11,771 bases of DNA from Acidobacteriota bacterium (GTDB lineage Bacteria; Acidobacteriota; Terriglobia; UBA7540), in the NCBI GenBank assembly GCA_021789565.1, contig JAJYJL010000117.1, positions 1 through 11,771 of the forward strand. The letters run 5' to 3'. The notes below the pieces were generated by a model. That model worked only from the letters and a program-made list of their open reading frames with translations. It had not been told where the DNA came from and did not search any database. A program made the position numbers and the translations under genes. Shown here piece after piece: positions 6,607 through 11,771 of this stretch (position 1 is the stretch's first letter; each line of letters starts with the position of its first letter).

Positions 6607-8598
6607 ATGAGCCCAAAGTGGTTTTTCATCATCCTGTTTCTTGTTTCAATCAGCTCAGGCTATGCACAAACGGGATTGGACAACTCTGAAGTGACAAACG
6701 TGCTGAGTCGCCAGATCCAGCTCCATCAAACCGTTGCCTACCAGCTCCAGGAGTATCTCTTCAAGAGCATTCCCAAACTGCCGACTCCCTCAAGCGCCCA
6801 GGCATGGACCGGAGAAGAAGCGCGCCTGCGAAAGCAGATCCTTGACGACGTTGCTTTTCATGGCTGGCCCAAAGCGTGGATCGACTCGCCGCCAAAATTT
6901 GAAGACCTGGGCGAAGTTCCCGGTGGTAACGGCTACCGCATGCGCAAGCTGCGGTTCGAGATCGTGCCGGGCTTCGATTCCACCGCCATTCTCTATGAGC
7001 CCCTTAACGTGCATGGAAAGGTCCCGGCTATCCTGAACGTGCACGGGCACGATCCACTGGGCAAGGCAGCGGAATACAAGCAGAAACGCTGCATCAACTT
7101 TGCCAAACGAGGCATCTACGCGCTCAGCCTGGAATGGATTGGCTACGGTGAGTTGCATGTCCCCGAAGACGCTCACGAATTCGGCGCCGACCTTGACCTG
7201 GTAGGGTCGAATGTCCTGGGGCTGTTCTATCTGGCCATGCGCCGCGGGCTCGATTACCTGGTTACTCTTCCGCAGGTCGATGCAAGCCGTTTAGGGGTCA
7301 CCGGGCTCTCGGGCGGCGGGTGGCAGACCATCACGCTCAGCTCGCTCGATCCGCGCGTCAACGTGATGGTAGAGGTAGCAGGATTTGGCCCGCTCCAAAC
7401 CATCATCACACACCCGGTCGATACCGACTGCGACGAACAGGATCCCCCGGACCTGCTGCGCGGCCGCGATTACACATTCTATGTCGCCATGCGTGCCCCG
7501 CGCCCCACGATGCTGATCCACAATGCTGAAGACACCTGCTGCTTCCGTGCGGACCTCGTCAAACCCTATATTTACGAGCAGCTCAAGCCTTTTTTCAGCC
7601 TCTACGGCCAGCCGGACAACCTGGCCTGGTATGAGAACCGCGACCCCGGGACGCACAACTATGAACTCGACAACCGTGAGCATGCCTACCGCTTCTTCAC
7701 CGGGCATTTCAACATGCCCGTTGCCAAGAATGAGATCCCGAGCAGCTCGGAAATCAAGACTTACGAGCAGCTCGAGGTCGGCCTGCCCAAAAACAATCTG
7801 ACCATGCTGACCCTGGCCAAACAGTTTGCAGGCCAGTTTAACCGGGAGCCGGTTCCAACCGAAGCCGCGGCTCGCACAGCCTGGGCCTCCGCCGAGCGGC
7901 ACAAACTCGAGTCGGTCATCCGCTACAAGCCGGTTGAGGTCAAAGATGCCTGGAGAATGTGGAACACCAAGCACATGCTTTTACAATCGCTCTCCTATCG
8001 CTTTGAATTCACAAACGGGCTCACCGCCGCCGGCACCTGGATCAAAGCTATTGCCACTCCCATGGACGCGCCGGGCACAATCGTGCTGAATGACAAAGGA
8101 AGAAAGACCGCGGTCGATGTGGTTTCCGATCGTATCAATCGCGGGGAACAGGTCCTGGCGCTTGATCCGATTTTTATCGGAGAGTCGATGCCGCTGGTTC
8201 CCGATTCCACTCCTTACGCCCTATTGGTTTCAACCACCGGCGGCCGCGCGCTGGGCCTGGAGGTTGAGCAGTTGCTGGCTGTGACCCAATGGCTCGAACA
8301 ACAATCGGGGCACGCCAAAGTCCGCCTGGAAACCACCGGCATTCGCAGTGAAGTCATCGGGCTGGCCGCGGCTGCACTCGAACCTGCTGCGTTCTCCGAA
8401 GTGGTGAGCCACGACGCGATGAAGAGTCTGGGCTATCTGCTGGATGCCCCGGTCCCCTTCCGCTCCGCGCCCGACCTCTTCTGCCTTGATCTCTACAAAG
8501 ATTTCGACCTGGACCGCCTCGCTGCGATAGCCGGACCGGCAAAGTGGGAACCTCATTACCTGACCAAACCCGCAGCAGATTCGTTGCCGAAGAACTGA
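6607..8598 (+). CDS. Exported alpha/beta hydrolase (acetyl xylan esterase / Abhydrolase_7-like) with a degenerate second domain
   Basis: This 663-aa secreted protein is a likely serine esterase; carbohydrate deacetylation is plausible from the family but the substrate is not shown. The start is ATG 6607 with AAGGGAGGA just upstream (6594-6602); the in-frame ATG 6589 lies ahead of that site. A signal peptide covers residues 1-20 (GYA|Q). The first hydrolase domain has VHGHDPLG (oxyanion region), the nucleophile elbow GLSGGG with Ser235, a candidate acid Asp309 in NAEDTCCF, and His350 in DPGTHNYE, a complete Ser-Asp-His triad. From about residue 450 to the end a second alpha/beta-hydrolase-like fold seems to be present (TIVLNDKG, then LALDPIFIGES, then LETTGIRSEVIGLAAAA), but its elbow reads GIRSE (578-582) in place of GxSxG, so it is probably structural or a binding module. 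It is probably cotranscribed with the upstream TPR gene. Alternative names in annotations would be dienelactone hydrolase-like or prolyl-oligopeptidase-like protein. Confidence 0.85.
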   Translation: MSPKWFFIILFLVSISSGYAQTGLDNSEVTNVLSRQIQLHQTVAYQLQEYLFKSIPKLPTPSSAQAWTGEEARLRKQILDDVAFHGWPKAWIDSPPKFEDLGEVPGGNGYRMRKLRFEIVPGFDSTAILYEPLNVHGKVPAILNVHGHDPLGKAAEYKQKRCINFAKRGIYALSLEWIGYGELHVPEDAHEFGADLDLVGSNVLGLFYLAMRRGLDYLVTLPQVDASRLGVTGLSGGGWQTITLSSLDPRVNVMVEVAGFGPLQTIITHPVDTDCDEQDPPDLLRGRDYTFYVAMRAPRPTMLIHNAEDTCCFRADLVKPYIYEQLKPFFSLYGQPDNLAWYENRDPGTHNYELDNREHAYRFFTGHFNMPVAKNEIPSSSEIKTYEQLEVGLPKNNLTMLTLAKQFAGQFNREPVPTEAAARTAWASAERHKLESVIRYKPVEVKDAWRMWNTKHMLLQSLSYRFEFTNGLTAAGTWIKAIATPMDAPGTIVLNDKGRKTAVDVVSDRINRGEQVLALDPIFIGESMPLVPDSTPYALLVSTTGGRALGLEVEQLLAVTQWLEQQSGHAKVRLETTGIRSEVIGLAAAALEPAAFSEVVSHDAMKSLGYLLDAPVPFRSAPDLFCLDLYKDFDLDRLAAIAGPAKWEPHYLTKPAADSLPKN

Positions 8599-8654
8599 GA
8601 CCGCCGCAGAAGCGAAATGTTGTCACGGGATGCTCGCGCCACTCGCGGGCTTCT

Positions 8655-8665
8655 TGTGCTATGCT
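8655..8665 (+). promoter_or_regulatory. Putative extended -10 element for the trpB gene
   Basis: TGTGCTATGCT contains TGC-TATGCT, an extended -10 hexamer with 4/6 match to TATAAT. The same 11-mer recurs at 10189-10199 ahead of another gene. No convincing -35 lies 16-18 nt upstream, which extended -10 promoters can tolerate. Transcription would start near 8672, about 50 nt before the start codon. Confidence 0.4.
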
Positions 8666-8721
8666 TCCCGTCTTGCTTTGAGCCCCCTGCCGCTCGGGCT
8701 AAACCAACTCTGAGGCTTGTT

Positions 8722-10077
8722 ATGACCCAATATCGCTATAATTTGGCCGAACGCGACATTCCCAAAACCTGGTACAACGTGATCCCGGACCTTCCGGCTC
8801 CCTTGCCGCCGCCGTTACATCCCGGCACTGGGGCCCCAGCTGGCCCACAGGATCTTGCGCCCATCTTTCCCATGGCGCTGATTGAGCAGGAGGTTTCTGC
8901 TGCGCCCACGATCGCCATTCCCGAGCCTGTTCTCGATGTGCTCCGGCTGTGGCGGCCCACGCCGCTCTATCGAGCGCATCGCCTGGAGCGCGCACTCGGC
9001 ACCCCCGCGAAAATCTTCTACAAGTATGAAGGGGTTTCGCCGGCCGGCAGCCACAAGCCGAACACCGCCGTCGCCCAGGCTTATTACAACAAGGCGGCGG
9101 GCATCAAACGGCTTTCTACGGAAACAGGAGCGGGGCAATGGGGCAGCGCGCTCTCGTATGCCTGCAACGTCTTCGGCATCGAGTGCATGGTTTACATGGT
9201 GAAGTGCAGCTACTTCCAGAAGCCCCACCGCCGTACCATTATGCAGTGCTGGGGCGCCAACTGCGTTCCTTCACCCAGTGACAAGACCGCCGCCGGGCGC
9301 GAAATTCTGGCCGCTGATCCCGATTGCCCCGGAAGCCTGGGCATTGCCATCAGCGAGGCCGTTGAGGATGCCGCCGGCCGGCAGGACACCAATTATTCGC
9401 TGGGCAGCGTGCTCAACCACGTCCTGCTGCACCAGACCATCATCGGCCAGGAAGCCATTGAGCAGCTCAAACTGGCCAATGCTTTTCCAGATATCGTGAT
9501 TGGTTGCTGCGGCGGCGGCAGCAACTTTGGAGGGATCGCCTTCCCCTTTGTGCCTATCAAGGCCGCGGGCAAGGATATCCGCCTGGTGGCCGTTGAACCA
9601 TCTGCCTGCCCCACCATGACCAAAGGCCTTTACGCCTACGACTTTGGCGACAAGAGCGGCATGACGCCGCTGCTGAAAATGGAAACCCTGGGGCACGACT
9701 TCATACCGCCGGGCATTCACGCCGGAGGGCTCCGCTATCATGGCATGTCGCCGCTGATCAGCCTGCTTCACCGGCAGGGCGTGGTGGAAGCTGTCAGCTA
9801 CCCTCAGTTGCAGTGCTTCGAGGCCGCCGTAACTTTTGCGCGCGCGGAGGGACTGGTGGTGGCGCCGGAAACCTCCCACGCCGTCTGCTCAGCCATTGAT
9901 GAAGCGCTCAAAGCAAAGGAGGAAGGCAAAGAGAAGACCATACTCTTCAACCTCAGCGGCCACGGCTTCTTCGATATGGCGGCGTATGAGAAGTACTTCG
10001 CCGGTGAGCTCACTGACTACGAATATCCGGAAGAAAAGGTCCGCGAAGCGCTGGCGCACCTCCCCAAGGTGCCGTAG
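8722..10077 (+). CDS. trpB: TrpB2-type tryptophan synthase beta chain (PLP enzyme)
   Basis: This 451-aa cytoplasmic enzyme belongs to the TrpB2 (TrpB-like) subgroup of tryptophan synthase beta chains, which join indole and L-serine to make tryptophan using pyridoxal phosphate. The N-terminal stretch [20 protein letters not shown] is typical of TrpB2 and is absent from standard TrpB1. Lys112 in GSHKPNTA is the expected Schiff-base lysine, Glu134 in TETGAGQWG corresponds to the catalytic Glu of TrpB, and GCCGGGSN (261-268) is the phosphate-binding loop. The C-terminal ETSHAV and LSGHGFFD motifs are intact. ATG 8722 was chosen because the protein then begins at the conserved [15 protein letters not shown] region and has GAGG at 8712-8715; the 35 upstream in-frame codons look non-coding. 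No trpA, trpC or trpF lies nearby, consistent with TrpB2 acting without TrpA, perhaps in indole salvage or as a serine deaminase (inference). The length is normal and no key residue is missing. Confidence 0.95.
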   Translation: MTQYRYNLAERDIPKTWYNVIPDLPAPLPPPLHPGTGAPAGPQDLAPIFPMALIEQEVSAAPTIAIPEPVLDVLRLWRPTPLYRAHRLERALGTPAKIFYKYEGVSPAGSHKPNTAVAQAYYNKAAGIKRLSTETGAGQWGSALSYACNVFGIECMVYMVKCSYFQKPHRRTIMQCWGANCVPSPSDKTAAGREILAADPDCPGSLGIAISEAVEDAAGRQDTNYSLGSVLNHVLLHQTIIGQEAIEQLKLANAFPDIVIGCCGGGSNFGGIAFPFVPIKAAGKDIRLVAVEPSACPTMTKGLYAYDFGDKSGMTPLLKMETLGHDFIPPGIHAGGLRYHGMSPLISLLHRQGVVEAVSYPQLQCFEAAVTFARAEGLVVAPETSHAVCSAIDEALKAKEEGKEKTILFNLSGHGFFDMAAYEKYFAGELTDYEYPEEKVREALAHLPKVP

Positions 10078-10106
10078 TGCGGGCCCGAGGTGTCTTTTGC
10101 AGCGTG

Positions 10107-10125
10107 CGCCGGGTTCGTGCCGGCG
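10107..10125 (+). terminator. Weak GC-rich hairpin after trpB
   Basis: CGCCGG (10107-10112) and CCGGCG (10120-10125) form a 6-bp all-GC stem with a 7-nt loop, 30 nt after the trpB stop codon. No T-run follows. It may slow or help end transcription, but short GC palindromes are common in DNA of this composition. Confidence 0.25.
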
Positions 10126-10188
10126 GGGCCTGCATCGTTGGGAGCTCCAGCCTTCCGCCCTCGGTCATTATCCTTCTGCCTTCCGTCC

Positions 10189-10199
10189 TGTGCTATGCT
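10189..10199 (+). promoter_or_regulatory. Putative extended -10 element for the 101-aa gene
   Basis: TGTGCTATGCT is identical over 11 bases to the element upstream of trpB at 8655-8665 and contains TGC-TATGCT, an extended -10. The -35 region is not convincing. Transcription would begin near 10206, about 75 nt before the ATG at 10281. Upstream lies a short run of CCTTCCG/CCTTCTG-like heptamers (10151-10187). Confidence 0.4.
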
Positions 10200-10280
10200 G
10201 GTGCGGGGTTTTTGATCCGCAACAACGCGAACAAACTCAATTCAAACGCACTGGCTCGAACCAGAGCACAGGAGGCAACA

Positions 10281-10586
10281 ATGAAAATGCTTCTCCAAGT
10301 CAAGCTTCCGCACGAAACTTTCAACGCGGCTGTCAGAGACGGAAGCGTGGGCAAGAAAATACAGAGCATCCTTGAGGAAACCAAGCCGGAGGCCGTCTAT
10401 TTTACGGAAATGGACGGGATCCGAGGCGCCATCCTGATCGTTGATCTGAAAGATCCGTCCAAAGTGCCGGCGCTCGCCGAACCCTGGTTTCTGCAGTTTA
10501 ACGCTGACTGTAAATTCCGCATCGTCATGACACCCGACGTTCTAGCCAAGGCCGGTCTGGAGGCGCTTGGCAAGAAGTGGGCTTGA
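10281..10586 (+). CDS. Conserved 101-aa protein of unknown function
   Basis: The start is ATG 10281, with AGGAGG at 10270-10275, 5 nt upstream. The 101-aa product has no signal peptide or membrane segment, so it should be cytoplasmic. Its pattern is MLLQVKLPHETFN, then a charged helix (VGKKIQSILEETKPEA), then a strand pair (VYFTEMDGIRGAILIVDL), then a conserved AEPWFLQFNADCKFRIVMTP block. This alternation of strand, helix, strand, strand resembles a small ferredoxin-like alpha/beta (dimeric alpha-beta barrel) fold. I recall similar proteins carrying the label panthothenate synthetase in public annotation, which I believe is a mis-propagated name, since this is far too short and lacks the nucleotide-binding HIGH-like motif of PanC. 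It has its own probable promoter and is not tightly linked to trpB. The gene is real; the function is unknown. Confidence 0.85.
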   Translation: MKMLLQVKLPHETFNAAVRDGSVGKKIQSILEETKPEAVYFTEMDGIRGAILIVDLKDPSKVPALAEPWFLQFNADCKFRIVMTPDVLAKAGLEALGKKWA

Positions 10587-10730
10587 CGCGGCATTGCGCC
10601 GAAAAATGATCTTTACCTGGCTGCGGCAACGCGGCGTAATCTATAGTGTGCCTGCCGCATTTCTTAAAGACGTGGGGCAAAAAGACTCATGCCACCTGGG
10701 CCGTTCTCGAACTCGACAGAGAGACTACCC

Positions 10731-10929
10731 ATGGCAGAGAAAAGGATCTTTGCCATTCTGTGGGCAACAGGTGCACAAGGTGGCGGGCTGGCCCGCGCCA
10801 TTCTGGCCGATCCGAACAGCGGCTTTGCAGTGCACGCCCAATCTCAATCTCGCCCGCAGCCTGAATCCCGAACTGCAGACTTTCGATACCTGGCTGGCCG
10901 AGAACAAGGACCTGATCCCGCTTGAATAA
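10731..10929 (+). pseudogene. Remnant of an NmrA-family NAD(P)-binding protein gene (large internal deletion, frame change)
   Basis: Two fragments of an NmrA/HSCARG-like gene (normally about 290-330 codons, NAD(P)-binding sensor or atypical short-chain dehydrogenase) remain. From ATG 10731 the frame reads MAEKRIFAILWATGAQGG followed by LARAILADPNSGFAV, the standard N-terminal Rossmann segment; after about residue 36 (near 10838) the homology stops and that frame ends at 10925. In the next frame, LARSLNPELQTFDTWLAENK and then DLIPLE, ending at 10929, matches the usual C-terminus. Roughly 230-270 codons are therefore missing and the ends are out of frame. The dinucleotide-binding motif, usually VxGATGxxGG, also has Trp in place of its first Gly, a further sign of decay. 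OsmC starts 15 nt downstream, so the two were probably cotranscribed. Identification rests on recognising the two ends; a search would settle it. Confidence 0.7.
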
Positions 10930-10944
10930 GCAAGGAAGGCATGA

Positions 10945-11466
10945 ATGGACGCGAACGAAATCAAGGCGTTGCAGGCACCTTTAAAGCAGAAGTATCGTGA
11001 CGAGCCCCAATCGGCTGTCGTCACTCTGCGCGCACAGGCGCGGCTGGGTGAAGGGATCACTTGCAAGGTGGAAACCGGAAAGGCGCTGGTTGAGGCAGGC
11101 CTGCACCCGGCCACGGGCGGTGATGGTCTCTCTGCCTGTTCGGGCGATATGCTGCTGGAAACGCTCGCGGCGTGCGCCGGGGTCACTTTGCGCGCCGTGG
11201 CCACCGCAACCAGCGTTCCGCTCCGCGACGCAACTATCACCGCAGAAGGCGATCTCGACTTCCGCGGCACCCTCGCCGTGAGCAAAGACGCCCCCGTGGG
11301 CCTTCAGCGAATTCGCTTGAAATTCCACCTCGAAAGCGACGCATCGAGGGAGCAACTGGAAATGCTGATCCGCCTCACCGAGCGCTACTGCGTTGTCTAT
11401 CAGACTCTCACAAAACCGCCTGAAATCACCGTCACGTACGACTCACGTTCGGCGCGGGGTAGCTAG
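10945..11466 (+). CDS. OsmC family protein (probable peroxide-detoxifying thiol protein)
   Basis: This 173-aa cytoplasmic protein has the OsmC/Ohr-like fold. OsmC and Ohr members reduce organic hydroperoxides through two cysteines; other branches, such as YhfA-like proteins, are less well defined. The two expected cysteines are present: Cys77 in ETLAACAGVTL on the central helix, and Cys149 in TERYCVVYQTL near the C-terminus. The strand-rich N-terminal part (AVVTLRAQARLGEG) and the C-terminal ITVTYD strand also fit. ATG 10945 has AAGGAAGG at 10932-10939, 5 nt upstream. An overlapping ATG at 10941 is in another frame. The gene lies 15 nt after the NmrA remnant and probably shared its promoter, so its expression may depend on transcription entering through the damaged gene. 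The length is somewhat greater than Ohr (~140 aa) because of an N-terminal extension of about 25 residues. Subfamily is not certain. Confidence 0.88.
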   Translation: MDANEIKALQAPLKQKYRDEPQSAVVTLRAQARLGEGITCKVETGKALVEAGLHPATGGDGLSACSGDMLLETLAACAGVTLRAVATATSVPLRDATITAEGDLDFRGTLAVSKDAPVGLQRIRLKFHLESDASREQLEMLIRLTERYCVVYQTLTKPPEITVTYDSRSARGS

Positions 11467-11660
11467 CCTTCAGCAATTCGACCGTCGAGACACAACCACA
11501 TCCCACAGTTTCAGGCGCTGTGTGGCTTCATCGCTCACCTGCCGTCTCCTCGTTATTTACATGCTTACGTTTACCCTGTTGACTACGCTGGTTCCCAAGA
11601 GTAGGATTTCCTCGGACTTCAGGCAGGCAAGAGGCGGGTTTTAACTCAAAACCACTCTAG
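11467..11660. other. Non-coding spacer between osmC-like gene and IS end
   Basis: I see no supported gene here on either strand. A 6-bp inverted repeat GGTTTT/AAAACC with a 5-nt spacer lies at 11637-11653, just outside the probable insertion-sequence end; it could be a weak hairpin or chance. No T-tract terminator for the OsmC gene is visible. Confidence 0.5.
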
Positions 11661-11671
11661 CCCCAATACTG

Positions 11672-11698
11672 TTCACTTAGATGAATTTGTGGTATCCT
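11672..11698 (+). promoter_or_regulatory. Putative internal promoter of the IS4-type transposase
   Basis: TTCACT (11672-11677, 4/6 match to -35) and TATCCT (11693-11698, 4/6 match to -10) are 15 nt apart, and the -10 is extended by TGG at 11690-11692. Transcription would start near 11705, at the inner end of the left arm of the adjacent hairpin, so transcripts from this promoter would lack most of that arm. Confidence 0.4.
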
Positions 11699-11722
11699 CC
11701 TCTCATGAGAATGAGAGGAGGA
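11695..11722 (+). promoter_or_regulatory. Perfect 12-bp hairpin with GAGA tetraloop covering the transposase ribosome-binding site
   Basis: TCCTCCTCTCAT (11695-11706) pairs perfectly with ATGAGAGGAGGA (11711-11722) around the loop GAGA (11707-11710), a GNRA-class tetraloop. The right arm contains the Shine-Dalgarno sequence AGGAGG (11716-11721) of the transposase starting at 11729. In any RNA carrying both arms the ribosome site would be paired. This is the layout expected for fold-back protection of a transposase against read-through transcription. Confidence 0.75.
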
Positions 11723-11728
11723 CCGCAA

Positions 11729-11771
11729 ATGGCCCGTACCATTGCTGAACTTCCAAAGGGAACACGGATTA
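11729..11771 (+). CDS. IS4-family transposase, N-terminal fragment (truncated by window end)
   Basis: Only 14 codons are visible, MARTIAELPKGTRI, after a strong AGGAGG placed 7 nt before the ATG. This opening matches the start of IS4-family transposases that carry the IS4 N-terminal domain (usually followed by TDYISLGV in relatives, and about 430-460 aa in all). These are DDE enzymes that cut and paste the element. Nothing of the catalytic core is in the window, so I cannot say whether the gene is intact. The identification rests on a short but distinctive N-terminus plus the IS-like regulatory hairpin. Confidence 0.7.
   Translation, partial: MARTIAELPKGTRI

Larger units (their letters stand above)
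11661..11771 (+). mobile_element. Left end of an IS4-family insertion sequence (runs off the window)
   Basis: The last ~110 bases hold the promoter, a regulatory hairpin and the first codons of an IS4-type transposase. The outer boundary is an estimate: I place the left terminal repeat near CCCCAATACTGTTCACTTAG (from 11661), by resemblance to ends of related elements as I remember them. The right end and any target-site duplication lie outside the window, so the boundary cannot be proven here. Confidence 0.6.

Noticed and set aside
7291..7974. Minus-strand open frame of 227 codons inside the hydrolase gene
   Set aside because: It lies opposite the active-site region of a well-supported gene and its translation shows no domain; it is a frame shadow.
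10642..10647. TATAGT as a -10 box for the NmrA-osmC pair
   Set aside because: It resembles a -10, but no -35 or TGn extension fits, so I did not annotate it as a promoter, although a promoter is expected somewhere in 10587-10730.
10567..10929. A 120-codon + strand frame covering the end of the 101-aa gene and the NmrA remnant
   Set aside because: Only its last ~27 codons look like protein (the NmrA C-terminus). The earlier part overlaps the preceding gene and matches nothing; it is open by chance.
11467..11607. In-frame open stretch of about 46 codons after the OsmC stop, as if a read-through extension
   Set aside because: It has no similarity I can recognise to OsmC C-termini, the OsmC fold is already complete, and a 46-codon stretch without a stop is unremarkable.
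1..11771. Search for CRISPR arrays, tRNA or rRNA genes and defence or biosynthetic clusters
   Set aside because: No regularly spaced repeats, no tRNA-like cloverleaf and no signature genes of such systems were seen in reading the window.

Overview
This window looks like chromosomal DNA of an Acidobacteriota (Terriglobia-like) bacterium. The evidence is a large Oar-like TonB-dependent receptor with a carboxypeptidase-regulatory N-terminal domain ending in a terminal Phe, a secreted TPR protein, a standalone TrpB2-type enzyme, and GC content estimated by eye in the high 50s percent. This is inference from gene content, not a phylogenetic placement. Every gene I can support lies on the + strand; minus-strand reading frames look like shadows of these genes.

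Layout. (1) 251-1309: secreted P1/S58 (DmpA-like) peptidase that appears to have lost about 44 internal residues in frame; it has its own promoter at about 157-187. (2) 1565-4882: TonB-dependent outer-membrane receptor behind a good extended -10 promoter, closed by an 11-bp perfect hairpin. (3) 5050-6534: exported protein made of about 13 TPRs, whose promoter sits immediately after that hairpin, followed 72 nt later by (4) 6607-8598: exported alpha/beta hydrolase (acetyl-xylan-esterase/Abhydrolase_7-like) with an active first domain and a degenerate second one. (5) 8722-10077: TrpB2-type PLP enzyme with no trpA or other trp gene nearby. (6) 10281-10586: conserved 101-aa protein of unknown function. 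(7) 10731-10929: remnant of an NmrA-type NAD(P)-binding gene, of which only the first ~36 and last ~27 codons survive, in different frames. (8) 10945-11466: OsmC-family protein. (9) ~11661-11771: left end of an IS4-family insertion sequence, with only the first 14 codons of the transposase inside the window.

How the parts may work together. The peptidase, receptor, TPR protein and hydrolase are all predicted to be exported, which fits a cell-envelope scavenging neighbourhood, but no substrate can be read from the sequence. Downstream, TrpB2, the 101-aa protein, the NmrA remnant and OsmC are cytoplasmic and look like independent housekeeping or stress genes.

The most striking non-coding signal is at the IS edge. 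A perfect 12-bp hairpin with a GAGA (GNRA) tetraloop buries the transposase Shine-Dalgarno sequence, and the apparent IS promoter overlaps its left arm. Read-through transcripts would therefore fold the ribosome site shut while transcripts from the element's own promoter would not. Two genes damaged by internal deletions and an IS at the edge suggest a locus that is being eroded. I found no clear evidence for a wholly new defence or biosynthetic system here.
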